From Paraglomus occultum (lineage: Eukaryota; Glomeromycota; Glomeromycetes; Paraglomerales; Paraglomeraceae): DNA of 34,327 nucleotides. Shown here piece by piece: positions 9,489-20,784 of the stretch (position 1 is the stretch's first letter; the number at the start of each line of letters is the position of its first letter). The position numbers and the translations under genes were made by a program. The notes beneath the pieces were generated by a model, which ran no database searches, was not told the DNA's origin, and worked only from the letters and a program-made list of their open reading frames with translations. The DNA is taken from contig CAJVPJ010000214.1 of assembly GCA_910592205.1 (NCBI GenBank), positions 1-34,327 of the forward strand, read 5' to 3'.

Positions 9489-10556
9489 CTACTTCGCGTG
9501 CGCTTCAGAAAGATGCTTCTTCAAACATTCCCTGTTGCAAGCTGCAACAGCTTGACAGTTGGAACATACCAATAAAGCCCATATTTCTTTCAATCCTTGT
9601 GGTTCAAATCCGCACGATACACACGCCGGCTTCACCTTTGGTACCTTTGGTTCGATTAGTCGAACGTTAGTATGCGCCTTTTTGCGAAGTTTATCTGCAT
9701 TTTTGTCACCGGTCGCAGATGTTTTCTCACATTCAGAGTAGTATTTGAGAGCAGAAGCGTGGTCGGATGAGAGAGAAGAGACATGTCCGAGACAAAATAA
9801 GATATGGATTAAGATACGCCTCTTTGCCACATCGTCACTTTTCGATATCAATTTCTGCAAAGTTCTATCCTGCAATAACGGGACCATCTCTTTCATGTAA
9901 ATAATACCCTGATTCCAAACATCTTTATCGTGTTCCTCGTCTAATTCATATCTGTACAAGTCGGTCAAGCATTCAGTCACTTCTGCCACGGTATCCATAT
10001 CCCACTCACAAGCTGGAATACCCGGAAGCAATTTCAAGGCCAAGACAAAGTACGTTGCTGCCGTGAAGCGATCTGGTGAAATAGAGCTGTTGACACCGCG
10101 AAAGTCATCCAGGCCTAGTTTAGATAATGCCGAGAAGCACGAGAGCTGTGTGGCTCTTTGTTTGACCGAGACAGCCGCAGCATGTTCGGGGGGTGTTGGA
10201 GAAGTTATGAGAGTGAACTGTTTCGATAGAGTGTATGGTGATGGTCTGGAAGGATTAGTGGCATGGTTACTGCGAGGCCGCTTGTCGATTGTAGTTCGGC
10301 TGGCTTCTTCGAGGAATTGTGCAAGCGTATCGATGGCTAGTGCCACATCTGATGTGCGCGAGTGTGGTGAGGAAGATGGGAGGCTGGTGTAGGCAGTATT
10401 GGGTTTAATGCTTTTCTGGCTTATCGGTTGGGGATTGTTCTTGGTATTTGGATTGAGGTCGTCGTTTCCAATCGAGTATGATTTGGAGGCAACAGGTCTG
10501 GTGGGGTCTGAAATTGTGTAGCCGGTGCTGAGGGGTCTTGATTGTTCGGCGCCCAT
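9489..10556 (-). CDS. MYND-type zinc-finger protein with N-myristoylation motif (355 aa)
   Basis: The first ATG (10556, A at -3) gives a 355-residue single-exon protein. It begins Met-Gly-Ala-Glu-Gln-Ser, fitting the N-myristoylation consensus MGxxxS/T, so membrane attachment is predicted. Residues 1 to about 130 are Ser/Pro/Thr-rich and probably disordered. Residues about 150-305 are helical and TPR-like ('TAATYFVLALKLLPGI', 'ASALKYYSECEKT'). The end is a zinc finger with ligands near C312, C315, C331, C334, C340, C344, H348 and H353, the MYND pattern with 'CNRECLKKH'. MYND fingers bind Pro-rich motifs in partner proteins. The protein stops two residues after H353, so the usual last Cys of MYND is absent; a HIT-type finger is the alternative. 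The gene is richer in G+C than its flanks and unbroken, so it is probably functional. Partner and role are unknown. Confidence 0.8.
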   Translation of the reverse strand: MGAEQSRPLSTGYTISDPTRPVASKSYSIGNDDLNPNTKNNPQPISQKSIKPNTAYTSLPSSSPHSRTSDVALAIDTLAQFLEEASRTTIDKRPRSNHATNPSRPSPYTLSKQFTLITSPTPPEHAAAVSVKQRATQLSCFSALSKLGLDDFRGVNSSISPDRFTAATYFVLALKLLPGIPACEWDMDTVAEVTECLTDLYRYELDEEHDKDVWNQGIIYMKEMVPLLQDRTLQKLISKSDDVAKRRILIHILFCLGHVSSLSSDHASALKYYSECEKTSATGDKNADKLRKKAHTNVRLIEPKVPKVKPACVSCGFEPQGLKEIWALLVCSNCQAVAACNRECLKKHLSEAHAK

Positions 10557-11040
10557 GATCTTTTTTTGGCTTAACACTCCTTCCGGCTTTTCAATCGGAA
10601 GATCTCTTCGCGAGCAATAATTCTGTGGCTGTAGAGTCTTCTCCAGAGTGCGCCTACATTGAACGAATGATATTGTGTGGTGTGAATGTTCTGAGTGGGG
10701 AGTGATAGCTGATATCTTATTGATTATACCGATTGATATTCTAACTGTGTTCCGTATAGCGAATTTTACATAGAAGCAAGTCTATCTATTCTTTCCAACT
10801 AGTCAACCACTGAGCAGTTCTCATATCGTTTGAATATTTTAATCAAACAATCTTGTTTGTTTTTATACGTTTAACGTTTATCTAAGCTCTTTACCTTGCT
10901 ATCTGTATCCTTGCCTTTTGTTTAGAAGCAGCCCTAGAACTTTCCGCTTTATTTCTTAGTTTCAAAAAAGCCTTATCCGACCAACTTACTTTTTTCCGTC
11001 ACTTAAGTCTTAACGACGAGTCTATATATAGTTCTTCACA
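10557..11040 (-). promoter_or_regulatory. Upstream region of the zinc-finger gene
   Basis: Noncoding DNA upstream of the minus-strand start codon. The frame is open for seven codons before the ATG (from a GTG at 10577), but eukaryotic initiation at the ATG is more likely. No clear TATA box was seen on the minus strand. A TATATATAG occurs on the plus strand near 11021. Confidence 0.3.
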
Positions 11041-14000
11041 GGACTATTTAGGTTAGATACGGAGAGGGAGATGTTTTGTTTGTTGACAACGGGGGAAGTG
11101 AAGCTTCGAACCTATTAACCAGTAAAGATAAAAGTGTTGATATAGATGAGAATTGCAAATTAATGGTGGGTTTTGAGGCCGAAAAGTTGTTTGCACTGAC
11201 ACTGGGAGAGCGTGGGTATTATATAGACTGCAGGGTGAGAGGAATTGAGTTTGTATATATATATATACACATGAGGTTTGTGTTTTTGTGTGCGTATCAT
11301 ATTGATGAGAATGCCAATTTGTTCGATATCCGGGCATTTAATTTCAATATTTATACGTGGTTATTATTAAGTATTTACAATACAGTAATACCCACATATT
11401 ATTATTATTTATTTATACCACCAACCAATTAATTTATCAGCAATCACCTAAATGGAAAGTCAGGTGTCATCATCTGAGGTGAATTGAAAATTTTTTTAGT
11501 ATACAGTGCTTATCAATATTACGTTTGTAGATTAAATATATTGTGGACTCAGCTTCCCTGATATATCCCATTTTTTATAGGATCACAAAACCTGGAAAGT
11601 CAATTGGAAATTCCGAAGAATTGAAAGAGAAAAAAAGAGGAAAGTATTAACAGGGATTGTTTCTAGAAATATGCAAATGTGGCTCTTTGGGCGCAACTTG
11701 CTAACCTTTAAGCGAGTGGTTTTAAAAGGGGTTTAGCAAATGAGGTTTTGATGACTTGACTGATGGATGAGGAAAACTATCAGGGGTAGTAGCCAAATAG
11801 CAAACAACAATCGACTGGGACATGTTTGTTTGCAATATCGATTATCCTTCTTGTTAGTTATTTGCATTATTGAGTAAGCAGCGGTTTCCCAGAATTATAG
11901 CATTTCACAGTCAAGTTGCATTCCATTGTCATCTTCAACCCCCCCTTTCATATCTGCGTTACACCATCTCATTTATTATATATATTATGTATGCGTATCA
12001 TAGCCTACAATAACTGGCATCACTATTATAATTTGAGCCAACAATGATTATATTGTAACGCATAAAATCACACGTGATAATAGAATGAGCCTTTTCCCAC
12101 ATTGTAACGGACATCGTTCGAGATAGTCGCACAAAGGATCGGTATATCAACATCGTCAATTGAATAACAACTTGAGATTCCGTTACTTTAATTTTTAGAG
12201 TTAAAAAAAAAAGATTATCTTGGCGCGAAGAACGCCTGCTCGCGTCCAATTACCAACACCATATGGCTTTTTTTTTTTCGTGGAAAAAAAACTGAATCTG
12301 AAAAAAAAAGCTTGAACGAATTAAGATGACGACCGCAGAAAAGTTAGGGCACATGTTTGTGATCCAATGCTATTATTCTTATAACGACAGTCATAGTTAG
12401 TTCCGGGTTGTTATAGGAAAGTTTGTATGCAACATCATATTTTAGTTACACCACTTGAAGAACCATTTTGGATTATTGCTACATTTGGTATGAAAATAAA
12501 GATGCAACTAACTAGTCCATGTGATGTATCTTTTCACAAACAAACTTTCCCGCCCTACTATTATCTTAGCTTGAGAGCCCCAAGTCTACATAGTCTGATG
12601 TTCTCGAAATGTTTGCCTATAACCATTATTGTTGCAAAAACGCAATCATGGTTGAATATGACGAATTTGAGCTTGTAATCATGCTAATGAATCAGTCTAC
12701 CGATTCTGATAAACTTTATCGCTATCACAAGTAGCATATTAAACTTTATTTTGAATAGAAAGTGAATGAAAGCAAGTGTGTGAATTTAAAAGTGGGAATT
12801 GTACGAATTGCTCAAAGTTTTATAATCCAGAATATACTAACTCTTTTGCGTCGATCATGCTACCCCGCGGTCGCATATTCTCACTCCATGTTTAGCCTGC
12901 TGACTAATAATGAAGTCACATGCTCGACACGATACTGGCAATTACAAACAGTTCCCCAATTGGTGTGGAGATGATGTGAGAAACTTTCACGGCATGGCCA
13001 CGTTAAAAAAAATGTCAATTCGTACATTCACGTGAATTAGCATTCCTAAACGTTGTCGACCGAATTAATATACAGGCTCAAATTAACTGGATATGGTATA
13101 CAGTATTAGGTATATTCATTACCAACAGAACCACTAAGAACGCCCAAGGCGCAGATCATAATATCGGCATTACATTAGCGACATTAAGCTACCTTGAAAG
13201 TATGTAATGATTGTCCAAGGTAAAAAACCCCCCAAGCTATTTTGCAACCGTTTATAATTTATCGGTTACTAGTCATGGGAAACAGTTACGAATTTAAATT
13301 CAGCTTTTTTCCCGAAACTTTCGTCGATCACTTCCACAGAATATTCTCTGCAACAGTATATCAATAAACCTGCCATTGTTATAGTTGTTTCTCCTATTGC
13401 TATTACTATATTTACTTATAGGGGGGCGAGCTTGGAGTAAACGCGATATGTGTAATGAACTCTATCGTTATCTCTATCGTTACATTACATTATTATTTTT
13501 TGCTATTATTGGCTGTTATGTGTTTATTACAGTAAACCCCTCCATTATGATAAGTGCACGACACTTGTGGATTAGGGGGTTCGCATTCAAATGGACTTCC
13601 TTTATTAGAAAGCATCAGCAGAGTACGACCGCTGTCTTATCAATGATACGAGAGTATATATAAATCACATTTAATAAACCGTTGCGTTTATTTGATAGCT
13701 GTATATAATCTCTGTATACTTTCTAATGCTGTTTTGATGAAACTTATTACACTCTTCGGTCCCAATCGTTAATACCTCGATCATATACAGGGGTTTCCAA
13801 AAAAATTGGGCTAATTGACTTGCTCATTTCTGCACATCCATATCGCCATTATTTCTATCACTAGCTCACACGGTCTCTTTATTGATTCTACCAAACTAAT
13901 TAGAGAAAGTTTCTAATCTAAAGTTTTGGGTACGATTTCTCACTTTTTTTTTAACAATAAACCAAGATTTAAAGACTGAACTATTAACAAATTAGTTCAT

Positions 14001-14880
14001 AATTTTAAGAGCATACGTTTCAATAAATGCTTAGCAACCCGACAGATATGTGTAAAGTCGTTATAAAAGGTTAGCAAGCAATGCAGATGCTTGAAAACGC
14101 AAATTGTATTATAGATTGATTAATTTTGGGGAAATTACTCACATACGCAGATAATTTTACAATGTGGCGACTATAGGACAGTCGTATCATTGTTGAGAGA
14201 ACGGAGACTTTTTACCTGGCTTGGTAAAGACAAAATGTATTAACATCATATGCAAAAGTGTTACGATGGATAACGAATTGAATCATGTGAAATGTTGGTC
14301 ACGTGAACAATATAACTTAATTATCATTCTCACCTTGTGAATAAAAGTTCCTCGCGATAGATAATTACGACATTTTTATAATTTTCTTTCCACTTCTATG
14401 CCCGATCTAGAATGTGAGTAGAGGACTTAATTGCCGCTGAATAATAAACCTACTGGACGGCCCTCGGATGGTACTTATTATTAATACAGAAAAGATTACG
14501 TGTTATCGATCCCAAAATTGTCCATCTGACGAAAAGTGTTACTTTGCATAAAATATAACTCACAGGTACTTCGGTTGACGGAGTTCGATACAGATCGTCT
14601 CAGTGCTATTTTTGTTACGACGACATTCTAGTAAAAGAAGAAAAAGTATGGAAAGTTGACACCAACACCACCGTAGTAATATCACATAAGTAAATCATCA
14701 ATAAACTCGTTATTACCTCAGTAAATGAGAGAAATTCGGTCTGAAAATGTTAATTACGACAATAATTGTATATTCAGATTTCTGCAATAGCTTTTTTGTA
14801 CATTACGTACGGAGACGTTTATCCCACACTCGTTGCTTTTATAGATTATTGCTGTTATTTTCACTTGTTATACCACATAG
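11041..14880. other. Long spacer without a supported gene
   Basis: A 60-codon plus-strand stretch near 11052-11255 has a protein-like composition, but neither its ends nor a family could be established. A (TA)n run lies at 11254-11267, and poly-A/T runs at 12201-12300. At 13786 the string TACAGGGGTTTCCAAAAAAA resembles a Tc1/mariner-type terminus, but I found no matching inverted end downstream. Confidence 0.35.
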
Positions 14881-14884
14881 TAAC

Positions 14885-15255
14885 ATATATTTATATTACT
14901 GTTATCAATGTTTCTACAGCATGATTGTTTATATTTACGCTTATTATTACTGCGTATACTCGCCTCTAACAATATTACTGTTTCAATGTCATCACTCTTA
15001 AATAAAATCATACGTGGCTCATCGGACTATTTAATCCAAAACCAAAAATCCTTCTAAATAGTTCTACAACATGTGATTGTTATACTTACGCTTGCTATTG
15101 CATTATTATACTGCTATCAATGTCATCACTCAGATCAGTTAGGAGCTGTAACCTCTAAAAATAACAATTCATCTACAATAATTACGCTGTCATTACATTA
15201 TTATACTGTTATCAACGTCATACGTGGCTTGTCGGACTTGTTAATCAGTAAAAAG
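14885..15255. repeat. Diverged direct-repeat cluster
   Basis: Related segments recur in one orientation. CATACGTGGCTCATCGGACT at 15009 is matched by CATACGTGGCTTGTCGGACT at 15219 (period 210 bp, both followed by an ATTTAATC/TGTTAATC-like end). TCAATGTCATCACTC occurs at about 14983 and 15117. Variants of TTATACTGTTATCAATG occur near 14893, 15105 and 15200. TTACGCTT-type strings precede several of these. It is an old, scrambled tandem or interspersed array. The high Ile/Leu/Tyr frames across it are by-products of the repeat. Confidence 0.55.
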
Positions 15256-15895
15256 TTTTACAATTTCGTGATAATGTCATGTTAGTATTAGGGGCAACCC
15301 CCCACGTTAGGCAATGTATCGATGTCAGATTCTCACACTCCTTGTTACTGTACTTATAAGGTTACGTGTGAAAAGCAATTGACAATATCAAGTACCATAT
15401 TTGTAAAATAAACAATTTTGTTGTACCACCAAATGTGAGATAAACCAAGTGAAGCGTGATACAGCTAATTACTATTACCTTCTCTCCCGTTAATGTCAAT
15501 CCCTCTCTCTATTAGCAACAGTAGTTACAGAATGAATTCCCCATATTTAAATTCTCCCCGCATATTAATATATCAATTTTAACATCATAACCAGTTGATA
15601 TCCCTGTCAACATATCAGATTTTATTCCCTAATTAAACGTGCCTCACTGATATCAACATCAATATAAATTTTTAACTTTTGAGCTACAATAGTACGTATT
15701 TACGTAATGTCTCTTTATAATATAATTCATATCCCATTGTGTACCAAAGTATACATATTACTAAAGTGGAAAAAATTGAACATTATAATGACAGTTTACA
15801 TATTTTCGTAACCATTTCATGTGCCACTACATTATATAATAAATAAATTATTAGAATCTGAATTTGCTGTATAAAACTGCGCAATTTTAGTAATC

Positions 15896-16760
15896 ATGAA
15901 TGAGGAATCAGAACGCCCATGGAAGAAACAAATGCACTTAGTGAAGTCAAAGCAAGAGATGTGCCAACAAAAGCAAATTAATCCATCTCTAAATTTACTG
16001 AATTAGCAGAAGAATATAATTGTAATAGAAGCATGGTTGTAAAGATTTTGAAAGCAAGGAATGAGTGGTTATTCAAAAAATTTATGTTATAAAGCAAAAG
16101 CAAAGGGTAAAGTTTACAAACTTGGAAGATGCTTTAATTTTAAGCATTTGGATGTTTCTCAAAACGTTGTATAACTGATAGACTCTTACAACAGTAAGCA
16201 AAAACTTTGTTAAACTTTTAAATATTCCAGAAAGTGAGTTTACAGCAAGTCAAGGTTGGATCGATAGGTTTGGACAGATGACATGATATTCATCGTTTTA
16301 AAATTTATGGAAAATTAGAAAGTGTGCTAGTTGAAGACTTTCCTGAACAAAAATCAACCTACTTTTGCAGTACCAGCTAGAGAATGTTTATAAGGTTGAT
16401 AAAATTAGTCCTTTTTTTTTAAATAACACCCAATCAGACACTCACAACCAAGCCAGCAAAAGAAAAAAAGAAGGATAAGGAGCGAATTACTGTACTACTT
16501 TGTACAATACAACTGGTAAAGATAAACTTAAACCACTAGTTATGAGGAAGTCAGCAAATTCTCAATGTTTCAAAATATTCAAAAGTAAAATGCTGTTCGT
16601 GTTACCGTTATTGGATTATAACACAGCGAATGGCAGAATTTGTTTGAAGGAATACGCAACACAGTGCAAATTATAGAGCATAAGCCACCTTCAACAGTGC
16701 GCGTCTTGAAAAGAACATATTCGTACCTCAAACTAATTTTTATCTGTTGTTCGAAAGTAT
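15896..16760 (+). pseudogene. Tigger/pogo (DDE_1) transposase wreck
   Basis: Read across three frames, pieces appear in the right order for a Tigger-type transposase. Near 15992: 'KFTELAEEYNCNRSMVVKIL' and then 'KARNEWL' (N-terminal helix-turn-helix). Near 16210-16280: 'LLNIPESEFTASQGWIDRF' (CENP-B-type second domain). Near 16290-16350: 'HRFKIYGKLESVLVEDFPEQ'. Near 16381: 'ENVYKVDKISPF', where the first catalytic Asp lies (usual form Y-N-x-D-E). Near 16500-16570: 'KDKLKPLVMRKSANSQCFK'. Near 16600: 'LPLLDYNTA', then 'WQNLFEG'. Near 16675: 'IEHKPPSTVRV', which corresponds to the 'PPNTTSxxQPLD' zone, with a deletion removing the second Asp region. At least five frameshifts and several stops are present, so it is inactive and old. 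Confidence 0.75.
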
Positions 16761-16767
16761 CAAAAAA

Positions 16768-16902
16768 AAAAAGTTTAAACCCATCTGTTACAAATGCGGC
16801 AAATGTCATGCCGTCCAAAAGTGTACTCTGAAAACGAAAACGGACGGGAAAAACACAAACTCAATTGAAAGTGGAAGAAAAAAAGAACGGCTTTGGAAAT
16901 AA
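16768..16902 (+). pseudogene. Possible CCHC zinc-knuckle fragment
   Basis: One frame reads 'KKFKPICYKCGKCHAVQKCT', resembling a retroelement zinc knuckle (C-x2-C-x4-H-x4-C) but with one residue fewer before the His, then a Lys-rich stretch to TAA at 16900. It directly follows the Tigger wreck. An acidic piece, 'FQREELDDYGDCDDASYDFL', lies further on in another frame (about 16921-16980). It could be a relic of a different element or a chance frame. Confidence 0.25.
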
Positions 16903-18226
16903 TGCAAGTTCGAGAAGAGTTTTCAGAGGGAAGAATTAGACGACTACGGTGACTGTGATGATGCCTCCTACGACTTTCTGAATTTGATCGAGCAATTTAA
17001 GAGAAGGGAGAGAGGCTACTTATTAGTTTTGTATAAGAATAAATTGTATGTTTAAACCGAGTCAGATATAAATTCATGTAACAAGCATAAATGTACAGTT
17101 TTGATAATAAATGTTCGACCATTAATGCAATAGTAAGCATGATAAAAATACTAAACTTGGCTCATCGACTAGCGTTGAGTTATAGCAATAGCATAAAATC
17201 CAACTCTGCGTCAAGACTATACGTTAATACTAAACATTTGTTTTACGTCGAATGCAATTTTATACTTAAATTAGTTGGTAGATATTTTTATAAAGTGTTT
17301 AGCGTTACAGGAAGCGTAATGATAAACTTGCTCGCTTAGAGAAATCGGTTGGATACTCAATCGATTGTGGAACCGGTTTAGGATAAATTCGTAATCAGAT
17401 TTATTATGAAAAGACACATGTACTAGTAAATGACAACGATAATACAAAGATTATCCCAAATTTCTTCATAATTTGCATAAAATGAAAGAGTCGTCTAACT
17501 CTTAAGACATCATCACGTCTTAAAAACATAATTATATAATCGAAGAATTATTTCGCCGAAAAGACTGTAACTTTAGGCGATAGGTGCTCACTGCTAACGA
17601 GACTTATTATCAATGTCTTATATATTCCCTCTGACAGAGAAATTTTTCTCCACCGGCGCGTGATGTTTCAAGTTACACCATGTCGGGATACCAGTTGATC
17701 TGCGCATTCATATTTGTTTTCCTTGAAAAGTTTTCTTTTTTTGTTATGGTAGCCGCAAGTTCCGTATTCGAGAATGTTCCACCGCGAGTTTGGTAAGCGT
17801 TTCTTGCATACCCCGCCCCCACGTATGTCTTTTACGACATTTGTAGGGATATAAGCGCGGCCTCCATGAGAAATATCCGTTTTCTCGTAAGGAATAGCCA
17901 AAAAAAAAAAAGCGCTGGAACTTGGACACGGCTTGTGTTTAGGTTTTATTAACAAGGAAATGCATAGAGAAAATGTTGAGCTGTTGTCGCATATGTAGAT
18001 AGTATGTAATATACATTGTTATCGTTATGGAGGTACTTGGCTTAAGCAAAGACAAGTTGCTCACCTACACGTCCTGTCATACATTTAGTAAATATACTTG
18101 TTGCATTAATAAGACGTGGTGGATTTCCATTAGCAGTATAATTTCACCCATTATATCACATGTTTCAGACGATATAATTTCCAAATTATTATTATTGAGA
18201 GTGTAGGACACGTGTAATTTTATGTA
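16903..18226. other. Spacer without recognised gene
   Basis: Short frames only. A minus-strand frame at 17668-17955 has mixed composition ('GGRAYIPTNVVKDIRGGG') but no ATG at its start and no recognised family. No repeats of note. Confidence 0.35.
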
Positions 18227-18400
18227 TACAACAATAAAAGCAGAAATCGCTTCGCAGAGGAAATTCCGAAATTTCGTAGTGTACAGTGTGAGTTGGTCCC
18301 TAATTATAAACCGTCTGCGAAGCTGATTAGACAACATCTCCAAGTCAATAATCGAAATTACCTAATATGCATTATTAACCATCCTTATTCACACTCGGGT
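18227..18400 (+). pseudogene. Possible hAT-family transposase remnant
   Basis: A plus-strand frame gives 'NRFAEEIPKFRSVQCELVPN' directly followed by 'YKPSAKLIRQHLQ'. This resembles the hAT N-terminal motif P-F-x-x-x-E-x-P-x-F-x-x-(L)-x-x-L-x-P-x-Y-x-x-P-S-R-x-x-L. Nothing hAT-like continues downstream and no dimerisation domain is visible, so this would be a fragment. The frame stays open to 18541 but becomes unremarkable. Confidence 0.3.
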
Positions 18401-18541
18401 ATTATCGATGAAAATGTCATCCCGTTCTTTTGTTTCGCCAAGAATCAGGAATTTTTCTTGTGGAGATTAAACTATCATTGTACAATTAAAAAAGCCCTAT
18501 TACTATGGATCAAATATGACTTTAGTCTCAATTTTGGTTGA

Positions 18542-19424
18542 CAATTAAAATGTTTCGCAATTTCCTGTAACTTTTGAATTTTCTTGTCGATAGCTATTCC
18601 ATGAATACAATATAGGGGAAACTTTCGTCGAAAGCTGCAATGAATCTAAATCAGCACCGTACAATTCGTGTTCATGCAGCAGTCATTTGGAAACCCGTTT
18701 GATACGTTGATCCTGCGCATGGTTTTTTTTAAGGTTCGGAAATATCTCGCTATTCGTTTGTTACATGACATGACAACTTGTGATTGATTGCATGCCCTTG
18801 TTTCTTCTTGATTCATTCATTACTCCCGTTTCGTCAAACATATAGACATATGCCATGCTGATATTATGGTTTTTTCTGGAACGAGATCTGCCGATGTGTA
18901 TCTCAGAAATCTCAACATGTCTGTCGATTTGCTCTTCAGGATCATACTGTATATCAATATCAAGAATCCAACATTCTCATTATCGCCGTCTTCTATTACT
19001 TCTTGACGCTGTCATTTCCTACGGCAGCCGCTTTTGCAACTTCTTCACTCGAATGACATCGTCTCTTCTATCACTTTCTTCTGGCCCTCTTCTATCACTT
19101 TTTCAATCACACGGAGCCTCTTATGTCACTTCTTCAACCATTCGACTAATCAAAAGCAATCAGAGCGTTGGACAATTGGCTGTTCGTATCAGAGCTGTGT
19201 TCTGGCATGGTAGAGGTGGACACCAAATCCACATTCTATACTCCCGGTTCGACATTACGCTTGCAAGACTCGCAAACGAAAAGTTTGCATTACAACTGGG
19301 GGTTGGGGAAAGGGTATTTTTGGTTTGATAGATTATACAAGCCCGTTAATGTTCACAATTGATTCGCAACCATTATCTCCATCAAATTCCCGCTTGACCG
19401 ACTCTACGTCGATAAAATCAAACT
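18542..19424. other. Spacer with pyrimidine-rich repeat-like tract
   Basis: Between about 18975 and 19140 the plus strand carries loosely repeated CTTCTATCACTTTCTTC / CTTCTATCACTTTTTC / CTTATGTCACTTCTTC motifs spaced about 25-45 bp. This produces the Ser/Leu-rich frame of 157 codons at 18855-19328, which has no recognisable domain and is not accepted as a gene. Confidence 0.4.
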
Positions 19425-19589
19425 ATGCAATCCCATAAGGTACGAGAATGCGTCGCCAAAGCACTTGTGGAACAAATAAAGGGCTTAGCAAAGCCTGATT
19501 TCGACCATCGGCGTGCTGGAGTGCCAAGAGATACGATGCATGCATGGATGAACGGAAGGATCAGGAATTCTGTAAAAATGTCGTCGTAA
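19425..19589 (+). CDS. Small ORF, 54 aa, unknown
   Basis: ATG to TAA. The product starts 'MQSHKVRECVAKALVEQIKG' and continues with 'FDHRRAGVPRDTMHAWMNGR'. It is charged and helix-prone with a Trp, and its composition (G+C near half) stands out from the AT-rich neighbourhood. The 'GVPRDTMHAWMNGR' piece looks like a helix-turn-helix recognition segment of the kind found in transposase or phage-type regulators, but this is only an impression. It may be a remnant or an exon. Confidence 0.3.
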   Translation: MQSHKVRECVAKALVEQIKGLAKPDFDHRRAGVPRDTMHAWMNGRIRNSVKMSS

Positions 19590-20062
19590 CGCACAGCAGA
19601 GTCGCAGGAATAGAGCTACTCTTTCTGGAAGCACTATCAGAATACACGGTCAGCGCTGTCAAAGTTTCGCAGATAATCTTACAACTAGGGAGGGGAGCGT
19701 CGACTCCTGATTCTTTACACGCACGCGTTTCTGTAGCAAAATACAATAAATTCATCAATTAATCAGTTGAACACCTTAAACAATTTGTACCAGATGTTTC
19801 GACTCGTACTTGTTAAATACAATACATACGTCTGTTAATACAACACTTACATGATGATACAATTCATGAATACATATTACTGCTTAACGTTATGCTGAAA
19901 CAAGCAAAAAGATTGGAATTGTATGTTAATAAAACCAATTTCAACCATTGCCAGCGGTAAATAACAACTATTATCTAATAACAACTCATTATCTCCAATA
20001 TAAATCCCAATAGTTGCTCATAAATATCATTTCACAATCCATTCACGGAGACTAAAAAGACA

Positions 20063-20359
20063 TCAATTTACAAATAAGAGTAGAGTACTCACATTTTCCA
20101 AAGAACAAAATAATAACAAAATAACGCCATCTCTTTTTGAGGATATTTCGGTTGTTCCATATAAGCTCGGTCTATAACACTCCCTAAAAAGAGCCATCGT
20201 AACAAAAGTCCTCTGAATTCCCAACGGGCACACGTTGATTTCAAGCGTTTTCCCTTTCGACAATTTCACGTATTGTTTTACTCTCTTTTCAAAGTTCATT
20301 TCATCTTTGCCTTCACGGTACTTGTTCGCTATCGGCTCTTCGCCCCGCGATATAAGCAT
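20063..20359 (-). CDS. Hypothetical protein, 98 aa from first ATG
   Basis: The frame is open from before 20395, but the first ATG is at 20359. The first two thirds are protein-like: 'RGEEPIANKYREGKDEMNFE' then 'KRVKQYVKLSKGKTLEINV' and 'CPLGIQRTFVTMALFRECY', with high Lys/Arg/Glu content that AT-rich noncoding DNA rarely gives. The last 25 residues are Leu-rich and may be read-through into an intron. Upstream on the minus strand, TATATAG at about 20399-20405 could be a TATA box or an intron acceptor; further up, an ATG at 20469 opens 'MNDFIRILDDIRLCLNVLY' in another frame and might be an earlier exon. No family recognised. Confidence 0.4.
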   Translation of the reverse strand: MLISRGEEPIANKYREGKDEMNFEKRVKQYVKLSKGKTLEINVCPLGIQRTFVTMALFRECYRPSLYGTTEISSKRDGVILLLFCSLENVSTLLLFVN

Positions 20360-20715
20360 TCGTTGTTGTTTTTTTGCACGCCCGCCAAGTCGCACCCTAT
20401 ATAATCGATTAATACAGAACGTTAAGACAAAGACGGATGTCGTCGAGAATACGAATAAAGTCGTTCATAGCTTAAATATTTTACCGGATTATTCGTTGTA
20501 GTCTCATAATATTTGACTACGAACATAGTGGAACACTTCTTACGCCAAGCCAACGTCGACCATGGCGCGGTGGGTAATAACTATCTTCAGTGTTATTGAA
20601 GATGAGTCATGCCACAGTAACATTTGTCTTCCAACAAGAACACAAAAAGTATCATCCAGCGGTTCAACACGTGACACATCTGTATTTGGAAAATTTCGTC
20701 ATTAATTATTAGCTA

Positions 20716-20721
20716 TTTATT
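20716..20721 (-). terminator. Poly(A) signal AATAAA for the Sel1 gene
   Basis: AATAAA on the minus strand (TTTATT on plus), about 64 nt downstream of the Sel1 stop codon, a fitting distance for cleavage and polyadenylation. Confidence 0.5.
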
Positions 20722-20784
20722 AATTGCCTTGCAAAGTCATTAATTTACAGGGTACATAAGACTTCCTCTTCGCTCGCACATTCT

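Noticed and set aside
11052..11255. Plus-strand stretch beginning after TTTAG and reading like an exon
   Set aside because: Protein-like composition, but no ATG at its start, no neighbouring exons and no family; the opposite strand is also open. Left unassigned.
13786..13810. Tc1/mariner-like terminus TACAGGGGTTTCC followed by an A run
   Set aside because: No inverted partner found downstream; a single short match is not enough.
18855..19328. 157-codon Ser/Leu-rich frame
   Set aside because: Low-complexity pyrimidine-rich repeats explain the lack of stops; no domain recognised.
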